Shown here one piece after another: positions 38,760 through 50,741 of a stretch of 64,000 nucleotides of DNA. Position 1 is the first letter of the stretch. Each line of letters starts with the position of its first letter. Both the position numbers and the translations under genes were made by a program. Under the pieces are notes generated by a model. That model searched no databases. It was not told the origin of the DNA and saw nothing but the letters and a program-made list of their open reading frames with translations. Origin of the DNA: Phlebiopsis flavidoalba (lineage: Eukaryota > Basidiomycota > Agaricomycetes > Polyporales > Phanerochaetaceae); assembly GCA_035772785.1 (NCBI GenBank), contig JAOCPU010000079.1, positions 1 through 64,000 of the forward strand. The letters run 5' to 3'.

Positions 38760-41700
38760 TTATCAGGTAGGTTCGTTCAGGCACGGACAATGGCCTGTTT
38801 GACGTGCAAGGGACAATCAGCTGTATGCTCTCCTCTGTGGATCTATAATATCACTCACCACTGTCAGAACCCCCTTGAGGGATTACACAAGTTATCAATC
38901 TGTGTAAACCTAGAGTCTCACCGTAAATGAATCTTACCGGCTAACAGTTCGGCCGCCACGTAGACTCCGGGCGAACAGAAGGTCCCACGCGTCCGAGGGT
39001 ATCGTTCAGTTTACAGATAGTCGTGGTGAAAGGCGGCAATTGGGCGGACTGCGAGAACGAACCTGGCCTGGTTCCGGTCAGTCGTCTTGTTCTTCGTCGA
39101 CTTAGAGAAGATCGATCTCGAGTGGCACCACGGCCTGTGATTGACCGTAGGTGGCCACGGGTGGTCTTCTTCCAGGGCATGTGACAAAGCTATATAGATG
39201 ATGGGAAATGGGTTCGGTACCAGCGGTGCTAATCGAGGTCATCACCGGGTTACGTACGAGAGGCCGCTGGACGGGGCAGCCACGACAGTTCGTTGTTTGT
39301 ACTTGGGCCCGTGAAGACAATCGCGAGTGAAGCGGCCGGCGTCGGGGGACCGCACAGTCCCATGACGATTAGGTTTGATTAGTGCATAATGCCGACAATC
39401 GCACTCAACTGTAGCTGCGGAGCATAAGGTGTGACGCTGAGAGAGGCGCATACATCAGGAGGAATTACGAGTATGGTTTCTATGGCATGCTACCGTCTAG
39501 AACGTCGCGCCATAGCGCTTAGGCAGAAACCCAAGTTGCCATCGTCCACGCACCAGGCCACTAGTAATGTGCGAATGTGATAAGCTAATCTTCCTGCAAA
39601 AGTAAAGGGGTTAGGCCTTATACTCAGCGTAGCCCCTGCGGTAATCCGAATTTGGTCCCGGAGAGTGATGCTGACCGTCGATTGTAGCCACTGACTGAAA
39701 GCTTCAAACTTAGTTAACAGCTTTCACATGGTATGCCGGGCGTCCTTGTACTGGAGCCCTATGGAATCCGTGATTTTAAGCGAGGATGTCGTCGACCGAT
39801 GTCTATCGTGATGACCAGGGGGCCCGTCCCTTGGTTGTAACTTGGGCTGGATCGTACCACTCCAAGTCCGCCGTTGATCCATACACATAGGTCTACTGCC
39901 TCCCAGAAGGGTCGTCTCCAGGGTAGAACGTCAAGATCCATCGACTTCGAACTCCTCCGAGAAGACCAAGCCTCATACTCCATGACCATCCAAGCCTGTT
40001 CGTGTCTTGGCACGCTGTGCGTCGGACGTATGCGATATCCCACTAAGCAGGAAGGGCATAGCCCAAATCTGGATTGTTCCGTCAGTCACGGGGCACGCCG
40101 ATGTACGAGGAGCGGATAAAACTGGTGGACTCCAGATAGCGCGGCACCTGCCCGGTGGAATTTACCTCACATTCCGTCAAGGCAGCAGGGTTCCGCGGCG
40201 ATGTTGTCGGAGAAGTTGAGACGGGATATGCAGACAAACGGAGGTGTTAGAAAGCGTGGCGGATGAGTGATCACTGAGCACGCCCACGTTGCGGATGCCC
40301 CGTATTTGAGCAGACAAGACATACTTCACTTTCTCGTAGACGGCTCGCCGGTTCTCCATGAAGGAGATCCTCCTCGTCTCCTTCGTTCTTTATCAGGCTC
40401 CTACGTAGCGTTTCGGGCGCGGTCGTTACGCGTACAGGCACGAAAACCTCCTCGTGAAATCATCCCTGACGGATATTTTGTAGGCGGAAGGTAGGAGTGG
40501 GGAAAATATGGAGTTCGCGCCCGAGGAACGAAGCTGCCGAGTCTCACGATTTGCGATAACCTTGGTAAGGTAGCAAAGAGTCATTCTGGTCACGCAGCTA
40601 GTCGTAAAGAGTGAGAGGACCATGGAGCCCGCGCTAAGGCCAGATTGAGCGTTAGCAAAAGTCGAGCAGCGTGTGCGGCCCTCCCTTCGTGACGCTATGC
40701 GGCTGGTTGAGTTAGGAGTGCTCACTCGACTGAGGCCTGGGCTAGAGAGCGGACTGGCGTGGGTGGCATGAGGGTTGAGCGGTGATGGAGACGATGCAGT
40801 TGCTGGACGTTCCCGAAAAGGATGCGGACGGGCGGGCGAGAGGAGGGCGAACTGTCGGGCGGGAGGAGAGGAGCCTCGAGATTTGATTAGTCGTGTGGGT
40901 GTCCGCGGGCGGGTTCGCTGCCGTGCATATGTTCGTCGGGGTGCTGGACCCGCTGCGGGACGTGCTCCCCGCTCGTACAGCTAGAGTGAGATGGCCATTG
41001 TACCGACATTTTGTCGCCGAAACGCCTGAGCGACAGAGCGCAGGAAAGGAAAAGAGCGTGGTTGCAAGACAGACGGGGCTTATCGAGCCCGAAGTCACGG
41101 GCCGTGACAGTGGCACACCGTTGCCCGTGACGAGCAAGTGATCCCGTGACGCGCGGGACACACTGATCCAAGAGCCGAAGGAGTTTGGACGATCGCGCCA
41201 ACTAAACAGCGCGTCGCACACAGCCGCACGGATATTCGACACGACCAGGTATGGCTTTCGCAATTAGCGTTTCGACGAGCCCCTATGCAGCTGACAAGCA
41301 GATATCTCCAGCTAACAACGGAAGTATACAATCCTAATGCACATAATCTCAGTCTTTGAGATGCGGCCCATTGCGTAAATACGACCCGTTAATTGTGGTA
41401 AAAGTTCTAGAACAAGAACCTCCCGGTAGAGGGCGTACTTGCAAGCGGCGAAAACTGAGTTTTTTCCAAATGCGTCCAAACGTCGGGCTCCGACTTGAAA
41501 ACTTCCTCACGGTGTGTAAAAATCTTCGCTGACGCTCACCGAAGTTCTTATGCGAGCGCTGAGTTATGGGCAGCGTTGACCCTTCGAGTTCTGCATGTGC
41601 TCGAGGCCATTTAATATTCTCATTTGATGTCCTATATCTTATAGCGGAGCTTTATGCCGCACAACCCCATGCCCACAGATACGCGCCTCTCTCCCACACC

Positions 41701-42180
41701 CGGACTGTCACGGCGTGCGGCTACATTTGTGACCATGTACGCTGGGAATCATGCCAAGCGCGACTCGGCAACGCCGTCGGCGATAGACGGTCACCACTGC
41801 ACTGCCTACGTCGTGCTCGACACAGCATGGGAGCCACGCATACCCCGCCAAAAAGGGCAAGTCTCGAGAATCCGGATCTTAAGCGGGACATGAGACAGAC
41901 TGAGACCTCACACCTCCTGTATGCGCAGGTTCACTTGGGTAGTAAGTAATACACCCTAAACCACATGTATATTCTACATACATATGGCACACCCACTCAT
42001 CGTGACAGTGAGAAAGCAGGAATCCTGGGAACATACTCGCGCTGCGCAACCGCACTCAGTCTACTCGTCGCATCATGAACGTACTCGCTCGCACAGGCGT
42101 TTGCACGTCGTACACGACCTACCTCTTCCTCATCATCCTCATCATCCCTCTTCATCGCTCGATGTCTGTCAAGAAGAACC
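38760..42180. other. No recognisable genes
   Basis: Frames at 40742-41263 (-), 41566-41949 (+) and others are Ser/Arg-rich or mixed and match no family I know. The region has about 50% GC and shows no terminal repeats. Confidence 0.35.
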
Positions 42181-42189
42181 AATGGGGAC

Positions 42190-43200
42190 CAATTTACGTG
42201 CGCAGATAGCCCCAGCTTCGTTCTTACAAGCGCAAAGGTTCAAGTCATTCGAGCACTTCGGGATATCCTTCACCTCTCTTTCAAACTCTGCCTCCTGCTG
42301 CTGTAGCGCCTTCTTCCTCCGGTACTCCGAGCCCTCTGGCGACTTTTCACATCGCGCGGTCCGTCAAGGCTTCCAAGTGCAAACTCGGACTTTCCCCACC
42401 GGCAGCAAAGAATGAGTTGATGTCCTCGACATCCTCGGAGCAAGCGCAGTCGGTCCACGGCGCTTTCTTGGGGCTCCTTCTTGGCCTCTTGACATGCTTG
42501 TTTAATGCGACTGTAATGGCGTTGACCGTCGGGATGCATGCAGCGCTCGAGGGGTTCGCGGAGCAGAATCTCGTACATAATTAAACCCAACGACTGTTGC
42601 GTATCCGCGATATAACGAGAGGGCTCATCTTCGTGTGGGCGTGGAGCTCCCATGGGAATGTAGTGCAGCGAGTCGTTCCAGCCCCGCCGCGACCCACACC
42701 ACCCTCCCGGGGTATCACCGTCGTCCTCTGCGGAGAACACTGAGGTCCTCGAGGAGAGAGATTGACGCATAGCGCAGGAAGTCTGCTTCGCCTTGTGGGA
42801 GCGGTGTGAACGGAGCACACGTACGCAGGCTCAAGCTACCGACCTTCGAGCCGCTCCTTCATCCGCGGCGCCAGCCAGCCGTCGATGCAGCTCTCGCATG
42901 TGCACGTGCTGCGTACTAGAATCTCCTCCTTGCTGGTGTTCGGCATTTCTGATGTCGTGGCGTGTGGACCACGTTGGTGTACAGGTCCAGGTCGCAGACC
43001 GAGCGTGGGCTGTGAGGGCCCGGTCACGTTTCTCACTCCGGTGTAGTGTCTGCCGCGGGGGCAGAGTGGCCACATAGACTGATCGTCACGAAGGCTATTT
43101 CCAGACGCCCCGAACGAATATCCTGGCACGTCTTCATTGAGACACGACGTCAGATTATTAGACTTCGCGTCGAGGGAACTTTGTGTCTGAAGCGGAGTAC
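42190..43200 (-). CDS. Protein with Cys cluster; C-terminal module seen in mushroom ankyrin-type proteins
   Basis: Following the minus strand, an exon ends with TSKEEILVRSTCTCESCIDGWLAPRMKERLEGR (42950-42840), immediately followed by an intron starting GTAGCT. The CxCxxC...GWLxPRM pattern is, from memory, a hallmark of the C-terminal half of many Agaricomycete ankyrin-repeat proteins. After the intron come FLRYASISLLEDLSVLRRG, VVWVAAGLERLAALH and, in a third frame, CIPTVNAITVALNKHVKRP, WTDCACSEDVEDINSFFAAGG and LHLEALTDRAM. The end is KALQQQEAEFEREVKDIPKCSNDL (42330-42240), which fits the usual PxCxNDL ending. No ankyrin repeats are visible upstream, so this may be only the C-terminal module. 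Its 5' side lies within about 100 bp of the 3' end of the aldo/keto reductase, with which it is co-oriented. At least three frame changes. Function unknown. Confidence 0.45.
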
Positions 43201-43286
43201 GTGTCGTCATTGATAAAGTACAAGTACAGGAGGGAAACGAACCGCGAACATTGGAATGCACCTCGTGTCAAGCCTGGGTGCAGTAA

Positions 43287-44560
43287 TCACCATCCCATCT
43301 GTGAGTTACGTCCAGCCGAAGACCAACTTCGTCCCATTGCGCTTCCGGGACACCGGGTTTTTCCCACCCCCACAGCTAATCATGCACGTTCTCTTGTGCA
43401 GCGACGTCAACAGGGCTACCTCTTCATCCCCAGTCAACTGGGGGGAAGTTCTGCCCCAGCGGAAAACCTTTCAGCTGATGGATGCGACAGGTAAAAGCCA
43501 TGACGAAACTCACAAAATAGGTTCGCCCTTTTGCCTTTCCGAGTTTGTGCACCTTTCGGCACGGCGGAAGTGCCTCAGAGCCACGTGCCACGCAAGGCTG
43601 ATCTGGGGCAGGAGAAACCCCAGTGTTTCCGTGCAAGCTCAACGATGGTAGGGTCTGAAGCACAATTCCAGAATAACCAGTCGGGGAGTACGCCGTCAGG
43701 ACGATGCCGTGCTGTTTGCAGAACTCCAGAAGCTCTGGCTGTGCTTGGGGGTGCGGGTGCATCCTCAACTTGATTAACGGCTGGATAATCTTCGCAGTTT
43801 CTATAAACAGAATTTTCAGGGCTTTTTCAGGGGGTCACGTTAGATAACATCGCTCCAGCAGGACAAACAAAGGAATAACCTACTTTTTCACACTGAAATT
43901 GCTGACGCCAATGGTCTTAATCTTTCCGGCTTCATACAGCTTCTCCATATCGGCCCATGTCTCGTTGAACGTAGGCTTGTCGACGACAATATACTCGCCC
44001 TGGTCTGGCTCTCCATTCGGCCCCGGGATAACGAGGGTTCGGCTTATCATCGATGTTGGCGAAAGCTTGTGGCCAGTGCATGAGGTACTGGGTACTGTCA
44101 GCACGGAGCCTCTCGAGCCAGCTAGGAGAACGAGCTCACAAGGTCGTAATACTCCAATCCCGCATTACCACACGACTCCGCATACGACTCAGCTACCTTG
44201 GCGTGGTGATGCAGCCTCCTGCAACCACGCCGATATCAGCATCCTGCCGATTTTTCAGACGCTGAGCGAGCGCACCCACGGAAGTTTGGTCGTAACCCAG
44301 ATCTGCTCGCGCGGATATCCGAAAGCCTTTACAGTCCTCCCGACGACACCCTTCTGTTCCGTAGTCGTTGCTCGCGGTGGTGTCGAGGTGACGATAGCCG
44401 TGTTGTAGAGCCGAGAGCGAGCCACGGAAATGCGCTCTCGCGCTCTTCAGGCGTATTTTTTACCGACCAACAATCCCAAGCCTAGGCGAAACTTTAACTC
44501 TCATAAACGACAGGGTCGCACATTAGCCAATCACCAATTGCAGGCATTTTTAGAACCATT
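43287..44560 (-). CDS. Aldo/keto reductase (fungal Gcy1/AKR-like), frame-interrupted
   Basis: NADPH-dependent reductase of carbonyl compounds, cytosolic, (alpha/beta)8 barrel. The N-terminal part reads NTPEERESA, then ALQHGYRHLDTTASNDYGTE (44420-44350), which holds the catalytic Asp and Tyr. AFGYPREQIWVTTKLP (44330-44285) has the catalytic Lys. After an intron come AKVAESYAESCGNAGLEYYDL and YLMHWPQAF (44080) with the catalytic His. An open frame (44104-43880) then gives PGPNGEPDQGEYIVVDKPTF, WADMEKLYEAGKIKTIGVSNFSVKK and a GTAGGT intron. Further left are PELLEFCKQHGIVLTAYSPTG (43745-43685), DPTIVELARKH, GVSPAQISLAWHV and the tail LTGDEEVALLTSLHKR...GWT...QMGW ending at 43287. The D-Y-K-H tetrad is thus preserved while frame changes occur about every 150 bp. 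The start is unclear. It is divergent from the oxidoreductase at 46.2 kb, a possible redox pair. Confidence 0.8.
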
Positions 44561-44599
44561 ATTCAACGTCACGTTTTTTTCAACGCTTGCTCTGAGGCA

Positions 44600-46190
44600 G
44601 ACATGTTTGCTTGTCGTAAGTAGGTAGCTGTCGACGTGAGAGGCGTCGAGAAGCTATCGCAAAGCCCGCCCGGCATTGCGTCATTTATGAATACTTGGAG
44701 CTTGAGGCCAATCCTGGCTAAAACATGCAGCAGCGTACAGTGTGTGCGGGTTAGTAGAAAGTCCCGCCCCCTTGGGACTCCATAGAGCGCATGTCCAACT
44801 CCCAGAGGCACGGTCCGCTGCGGCGCGCCCCGCCATTGCAATCCAGCGTCCGCGTGATGGGTACATGAGTCAATGTCTTTAGGCTTTGTTCACTGCATGG
44901 TTGGGGAGGCCAGCATCACGACAATGTCGTGAGGCTTGGGAATTGATGTGAGCAGGTTGTGAGAGTATCCTCCGCAGCCAACCTACTACGGCTAGTATTA
45001 GTCAGCTTTACGTTCCCCCCGAATGCTGAGAACGGGGAACTGGCGGATTACTAACACATGAGAGCTGTACACTTTGAGGCTTCTGAGGCAAGCTAGAGAC
45101 AAAGCCTTTGGTACACGACGCGGTATGCGGGTAATCGGGTAGAGCGACGCTGTCATTGTATATATCTCAACCGAGTGCACTTCCCACCTAAGTATGGACC
45201 GCTCAAAGGCCGCACGCTAGCTACACTGTGCGGTATGCATTGCTTGACGGGGGCCCGACGGGGTATTAGAGTACACCTAAAACATACTCCAAAGGCTACA
45301 GTGCCTAAATCGAGTGTTGAATCCATCTGGCTCTAACACGTGAAGCTATTACCAGATTTAGGGTGACACATGCCAAATAGAGAATCCGTACACCAAAAGC
45401 GTTGTCAAACGTTCACAACAACGATACAAAAGTTCTTTGACAGCTTGATACATTCTGCTTACGTTCTTCCGAACATCGGTCCAATGGAACTTAAGACCGA
45501 TTTTGTGCCACTAGCACTGGGCCAGCTGAACTTGAACGACACCAAGAGCTGATACTATCCGTCTGCGTTAGCAATGCGCGCATAGCTCGTGAATATGACT
45601 CTTAAAGATTCTCAAAGGAGTTTTGGGGCTCAGAACAAGACTGAGGGTCGGCTAGATGATTGTCAATGTGTCGTCAGCTTATCGTAGACTGAAAGGTAAG
45701 GTCATGACGCTCTGTCAAAATTTCACGAAGATGGTTACCAGCCTTATAAATTAGACGAAGACTCCGAACAATTGTATACCCTGCCCGACCCCGAGTCTCT
45801 AGTGGATGCTACACCCGTGAAGACAATTGAAGCAGCCTGTAGTTTCCTCCGCCGGTGGTTGAAAGACCAGCAAACTCGAGAAGCGTCCCCCCACGCTCCA
45901 TTCAGGCCTAAAAGGGAATGTTGGTCCGTCAAATGCAATGATTGAAGCTATTGACACAATATGGGGACTCTTGCGGGCGCCAACGTCTACACTGCCGTAG
46001 TTCCAGTATACATCCTGACCTCAAACAACTTAGACTTTCTGGTTCTCCGTGGTGAGAGTCGCGTCCTCTAACACTCAATGAAAACGGCGAGTTACGGTAA
46101 GGGGTGCTCGCTTCCGGTCTCGCTGGCGGCGCGGAGCGTCAGATAGCGTCCTCGTTGGCCGCGATCGTACTACCACTCACAAATACGGAA
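44600..46190. other. Intergenic region between divergent redox genes
   Basis: No clear gene. The plus-strand frame 45697-45943 is open for about 80 codons and mildly acidic but lacks an ATG and a family match; an opposing open frame covers the same bases. The shared upstream region of both redox genes should lie here, but I saw no obvious shared motif. Confidence 0.35.
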
Positions 46191-46199
46191 AAGACACGG

Positions 46200-47275
46200 C
46201 AATGCGGCCGCTCAAACTTCGGCGTTGGTGTTGTCGTCCGCTCTGAAAATGCGTCCGTCAAGGCAGGGGACCACATCTATGGAATTTTCCGTACGCTCCA
46301 TCATCATTCGGGGATGATAGTAGGCTAACGATTGTGTCAACACGTAGCCTTCCAGAAGTACTTCGTCCTGCCTGCTCTGGACGGATTCAGTGTACTCGCA
46401 AACAAGGAGAACCTGCCTTGGTCCACCTACGTTGGTGCGGCTGGTATGCCCGGTAAGCCCACGCTCCGTCACACTTTCTCGAGCTCAGCTCATAACGTCC
46501 ATTAGGCCAAACTGCGTTCTTCGGCTGGAAGGAATACTCCGAGTCCAAGAAGGGCGATGTTGTGTTCGTCACCGCCGGTGCTGGTACGTCAATCAGCATA
46601 TAGCGACATTCGCGTCGATTCTGACACTCGCCATACAGGCCCGGTCGGCTCTTTGGTCATCCAAATTGCAAAGGCTGAAGGTCTGAAGGTTATCGCGTCT
46701 GCCGGATCAGAGGAGAAATGCGAGTTCATCAAGAGCCTCGGTGCTGACGTAGTGTTCAACTACAAGAACACCAAGACTGCCGACGTTCTGGAGAAGGAAG
46801 GCCCTATCGACATGTACGTCCAAACTGGGTTGTCCATTTGATTGGGGATCTCACAGCAGTCTACAGCTACTGGGATAATGTCGGTGGTGAATCCCTCGAC
46901 GCTGCCCTGAAATACGCCAACCAGAAGGCGCGCTTCATTGTAAGTATCGTTTCTATAACCCAGACCCGTTTACTCACAGCTACACGCGTAGGAGTGTGGC
47001 ATGATCTCTGGCTACAACGACAAGGCACCGCCGGTGACGAACCTCATGTCTATCATCGCCAAGGAGATTAAGATTGTCGGCTTCCTCGTGTTCTCTCTCT
47101 TCCCCAAGTACGGCCAGTGGTTCTACAGCGATATCCCTGCGCGTCTCGCGAAGGGGGCGAGTTCAAGTTCCTTGAGGACCAGAAGAAGGGCCTCGAGTAT
47201 GCCGGTCATGCCATCGAGGACGTGCAGCGTGGAAGGAACCACGGCAAGAGTGTCGTTGTCGTATCTGAGGATTGA
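46200..47275 (+). CDS. Medium-chain NAD(P)H oxidoreductase (leukotriene B4 dehydrogenase/alkenal reductase-like), 5' part not found
   Basis: Zinc-free medium-chain dehydrogenase/reductase that reduces conjugated C=C bonds of enals or enones with NADPH. The readable part starts NFGVGVVVRSENASVKAGDHIYGIF (46218-46291). A GTACGC...ACGTAG intron then joins to PFQKYFVLPALDGFSVL, and a second exon gives FFGWKEYSESKKGDVVFVTAGAG. After an intron comes PVGSLVIQIAKAEGLKVIASAGSEEK (46640-46715), which completes the nucleotide-binding AGAGPVGS motif. FIKSLGADVVFNYKNTKTADVL and IYWDNVGGESLDAALKYANQKARFI follow, with an intron falling exactly between I and YW. The rest is GMISGYNDKAPPVTNLMSI, IKIVGFLVFSLFPKYGQWF and GLEYAGHAIEDVQRGRNHGKSVVVVSED, with stop TGA at 47275. 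One G is missing from a G run at 47153-47157, which breaks the frame before FKFLEDQKK. About 90 expected N-terminal residues were not found upstream, so the gene is 5' truncated or its first exons are unreadable. Confidence 0.82.
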
Positions 47276-47432
47276 AGAATCTCCCGAAATATAGATCTTG
47301 AATAATTTTGTAACACTATAGACACCGCGATACGATTAATTATAGCATATGAACTCACTTTACTCCATCAATGTCGCTATGGCGCGGTGTCATGAAAGCA
47401 TATTAATGACCAGCGTCGGCGCGCCCCCGCGT

Positions 47433-47482
47433 AGCTTATGGTGGACATTTTGGGCGCGCTCACGTGCACCCATGTGGGATTC
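47433..47482 (+). repeat. Left arm of short inverted repeat
   Basis: This 50-bp stretch is similar to the reverse complement of 49361-49413. The core GGACATTTTGGGCGCGCTC (19 bp) is identical, and flanking bases (agctta-t-ggt..., ...gtgggattc) also align with small gaps. Both arms translate outward to a WTFWARS peptide, so they may be two related exons in opposite orientation instead of transposon ends. Confidence 0.55.
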
Positions 47483-47679
47483 AAACTCCACTGATCAGCC
47501 ATCTGGGCACGCACCCCGCGCCGAGGTCCCAAAGCATAAAGTTGTGCCGGGGCGCGCGGGGACGTCGCCAGACGCCGTAACAGTGTCGCCACACGAAGCG
47601 GAGCACGATGCGCGCGACGAACTCGAAGCCCGCACGCCGGCGCGCGCTCTCATGGTGAAGCGCAAGTCGACTTGTCACT

Positions 47680-49650
47680 GCGCTGTGGGAATGTGGCGGG
47701 GTAATGTCGAAGGCCTATGATGCGCATTTGTGGCGTCGGAGTAGCCGAGGGCCCGCGAGGTGCTCTGCAAACGCGTCGATGCCCGCAACGTCGAGGTACG
47801 CTGCGTATATGCGCTCTTTCGCGTAGTTAGGTCGGGGTTTTGTTTTCGGTGGGGGTGTGTGCGGCGAGTCGGGCGCAGTGGTGGGCCAGTTGAGCGAGGC
47901 GGAGGGGTCGGCGATGCTGCGAGCCAGCAAGACAGACCACTCACCAAAACGTACCAGAATAGCCAACGAGTACAAAGGGTGCGACAGCAAGGGGCCACAG
48001 CCTGCGGCCATGCCTATAAGGAATTAGCCTGTACAAAGATGACACGACATCAGCAGACAACGACGAGAGGCGGAAGGGACGCACCGTATGACCATTGCGG
48101 TGAGTCGCGGTCAGTGATGTAGCCACCAGACGAGGCTGACGCACATCTAGATATACGTATGGCCGAAGGCCGCCGTGCGTTGTGCAGCCGCTGTGAGATG
48201 AGTTAGTGCAGCCCGACGATGCGAGACGGCCGCAGCCACTCACGAACACTTGATGCGGACAGGCGCGGCGCACCGAGGATGCATGGCGCATATCTGCGTT
48301 GTATAATCTCTTAATACAGGTGAGTAAAATATCCACATTCATTTAACTGTGGTACTTAATTCTTTGTTTGTTCAGTCTAATAACTTGTGTTGACAAGGAC
48401 GGCTATCGAGTCCAACCGGACCTGCCGTATAGACTCACCCATCGGCAGCGAGACCGTGACAACGGACGGCGACACAGCCGACAGATGTCGAATGCAAAAA
48501 TGGCGGCGATGCACAAAATGAACAGCGAGGCATGCCGTGCCGTGTGCAAGGCGGCGATGGCGTCACGAGCGACATCCGGAAGTCGTGAGACCGACGCTGA
48601 CCGACGCGGTGGCCCACGGCGAATAGGCACGGGCGAGATGTACAATGTGTCGCGCCATGCGCAAGGAGGGCGAGAGCTGTGCACTCGACGAGCCCAGCAC
48701 ATAAAAATGCACTGGTGGTTTTATCCAGTCAGTATTAGTATTTAATCTCTGCTTCTCCTGGCTGTCCTATACATGTGTGCTATGACTACTACTACAGATA
48801 AGACTTTGTAAATAGATTCGCAGATGGAATGAAATCTTTTTTATGGCGCGTGCATTCCGCGCGCGAGATGTTTATTTTAATCAGAGTCTCGTTATGTCTG
48901 CGACATGCGAGAGACACTTGGGCGGACGCGCTTGTTGAGCGGGGCGGCGAGACGGCGAGACGGCGTGTGTCGTCAGCGAGTGCACTTGTCGAGTAAGGCC
49001 ACGAACAATAGACCGCGAGACCGTCAGACCGCGAGACCGCGACAAGGCCCACGCATTCAGAGCGTCGACGAGACAGACGGGACTGCCGAAGCGGCGGTGA
49101 TACATGAAATCCGCTAGGTCACACACGGCGAGACCTGTCGGAAGGATGCTACTTACGAGAGGTGCGCGTGCGGCGGCGACGAGCGACGGGAAAGAATTTC
49201 TGGTGGTCCCGCAGGATTTATGAAGACAAAAGATTGTCGCATTAGTTAAATGCTGCTTACCTTCGAGAAACAAGCCAGAAACGGCTTGCGGCGAGCTGCA
49301 CCAACCTGCAGTATTCGAGGTCCCGTGAGTCAGGTCAGATCATCGAGAACTGCCAAATCGGAATCCCAACTGGGCGGGCGCTCGAGCGCGCCCAAAATGT
49401 CCAACCATATAGCTTGGCGACTGCAACGGGCGCTCGCGGCACATCTGATTCCGTGGGCACTGCTCCGTCCGTACAGCTTGCACCACTTGCAGGAATAGAC
49501 GTTTTCATATAACGACCACTCGTACGCTGCGCAGCTAACGCCACGAAGAAGTATATGCCGTGGCCCACGTCGTTAAACTCTTGCCACTTAACACCACCAC
49601 ACCAGACCGCGATGTTCAGGTCGGCCACGACCAGGATCGCGCACAACTCG
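47680..49650 (-). other. Possible multi-pass membrane protein gene, unrecognised
   Basis: Several minus-strand frames in this stretch have hydrophobic segments: CAILVVADLNIAVWCGGV near 49640, SLVAAARAPLVSSILPTGLAV near 49170, LFILCIAAIFAFDICRLC near 48530 and WPLAVAPFVLVGYSGTFW near 47990. They lie in one direction with spacing that could suit exons of a polytopic membrane protein, but the frames are short and no family was recognised. The plus strand is also open in places (48368-48745), basic and low-information. A short run of repeated cggcgagac/gaccgcgagac motifs occupies 48945-49045. Confidence 0.2.
49361..49413 (-). repeat. Right arm of short inverted repeat
   Basis: Reverse-complement partner of 47433-47482 (see that entry). 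The arms are about 1.9 kb apart. I saw no flanking target-site duplication and no transposase between them. Confidence 0.55.
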
Positions 49651-49659
49651 CATGTGCCG

Positions 49660-50735
49660 GGATTGCGTCCGCGCTTTGAGCAAGGACCTCGATAGGCGCA
49701 CTACAGGAGTTGATCAATACGCAGGAGAAGGCAGTTGTCAACATCGTATGTCCCCCTGGAATGGAATTGCGTGCCATGCGAGTTGACATGTGGCGAGATT
49801 GTTAGACTTCAGAGATTAGGCGTCGCCCACCCCCTTCCCTTCCCCAAAGGCGTCGGAAGCCCGTTCAAAAGAATGGGGGAACGGTTGAGGAGATGACCTC
49901 GCGCTGGGTATGTGATTAGCTGGCCTATAAAAAACTGTCAATTAGTGACCCTCACCCCCAGGACACTCCTGTCTGCTTGACACAATGACCATGATGATTC
50001 GTCTGCATTTTCGCGTGCTGCCACTGTCCCTTCGCTTCTACAACTATGAAGCGACAATCCGCGACCCAGATGAAGGGCCGTCCGCACACACGTGAACGAG
50101 AACAACCTAGACGAAATGAAGAGGAAGCGGAAGTGAAGATTTGATGTCACGAAAGCCTGACACTGCGGACAAGAAGCTGAACAAGAGTGAATGCGGAGAG
50201 CACACAAGAACTTCCAGGGCCAGGGGGCGGATACCCTGACTAAAACTTCGTGAAGAAATCCGTACGCTGGATAACCGATATCTTGAACGAGAGAGGAGGC
50301 TCAACAAGTCTCGGTACGGCACTTCAAGCGCACAAGCACAGTGCAAGCAAGAACTGAATGGGCTTGAAGTTTTGGTGCACTTTGCGATAATGCTGTGAGA
50401 AGGGCTCCTAGGTAGACGGTCGAACTTCCTCCTTGAAAAACCTTACGTATAATGAATTTGTTCGTAGATTTGTTAAGCGACTTGGGAAGCTTGTAATCGC
50501 TGTTGCGAGTTTTTGTCGCGCATATAGTCGACGCAGGCTTGACTCCTGATCTAGGAGATCCCGCTGTTCCCAACGGAGCCTGGCCTCCCCCGACCATACT
50601 ATACCGGACATGCCAACACAGAAGCACTCATGTATGACGCCCAACAGAGAGTCAGTCAAGTTGTCTTCTCCACCGAGCCGGCCCCATCCTCGTTGAACAT
50701 ACGGCCAATACCCCGGTCAGGAGCTCAGAGCTACC
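49660..50735. other. Intergenic region with weak open frames
   Basis: Minus frames at 50207-49938 and 50659-50301 and a short plus-strand coil-like reading (LREEIRTLDNRYLERERRLN near 50240-50300) were seen. None forms a gene model I can support. Confidence 0.3.
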
Positions 50736-50741
50736 TCCCAT

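Noticed and set aside
45697..45943. 80-codon open frame with acidic translation
   Set aside because: No ATG, no family match, and the opposite strand is open over the same bases.
47433..47490. tRNA-like arm (gggattcaaactcc)
   Set aside because: The T-loop-like bases are not part of a full cloverleaf; no anticodon arm or acceptor pairing fits.
48945..49045. Clustered cgagac/gcgagac motifs as a possible tandem repeat
   Set aside because: Units are irregular in length and spacing; recorded only as low-complexity sequence.
50301..50660. Glycine-rich-loop-like peptide (VFQGGSSTVYLG) on the minus strand
   Set aside because: No other kinase motifs follow, so it was not called a kinase.
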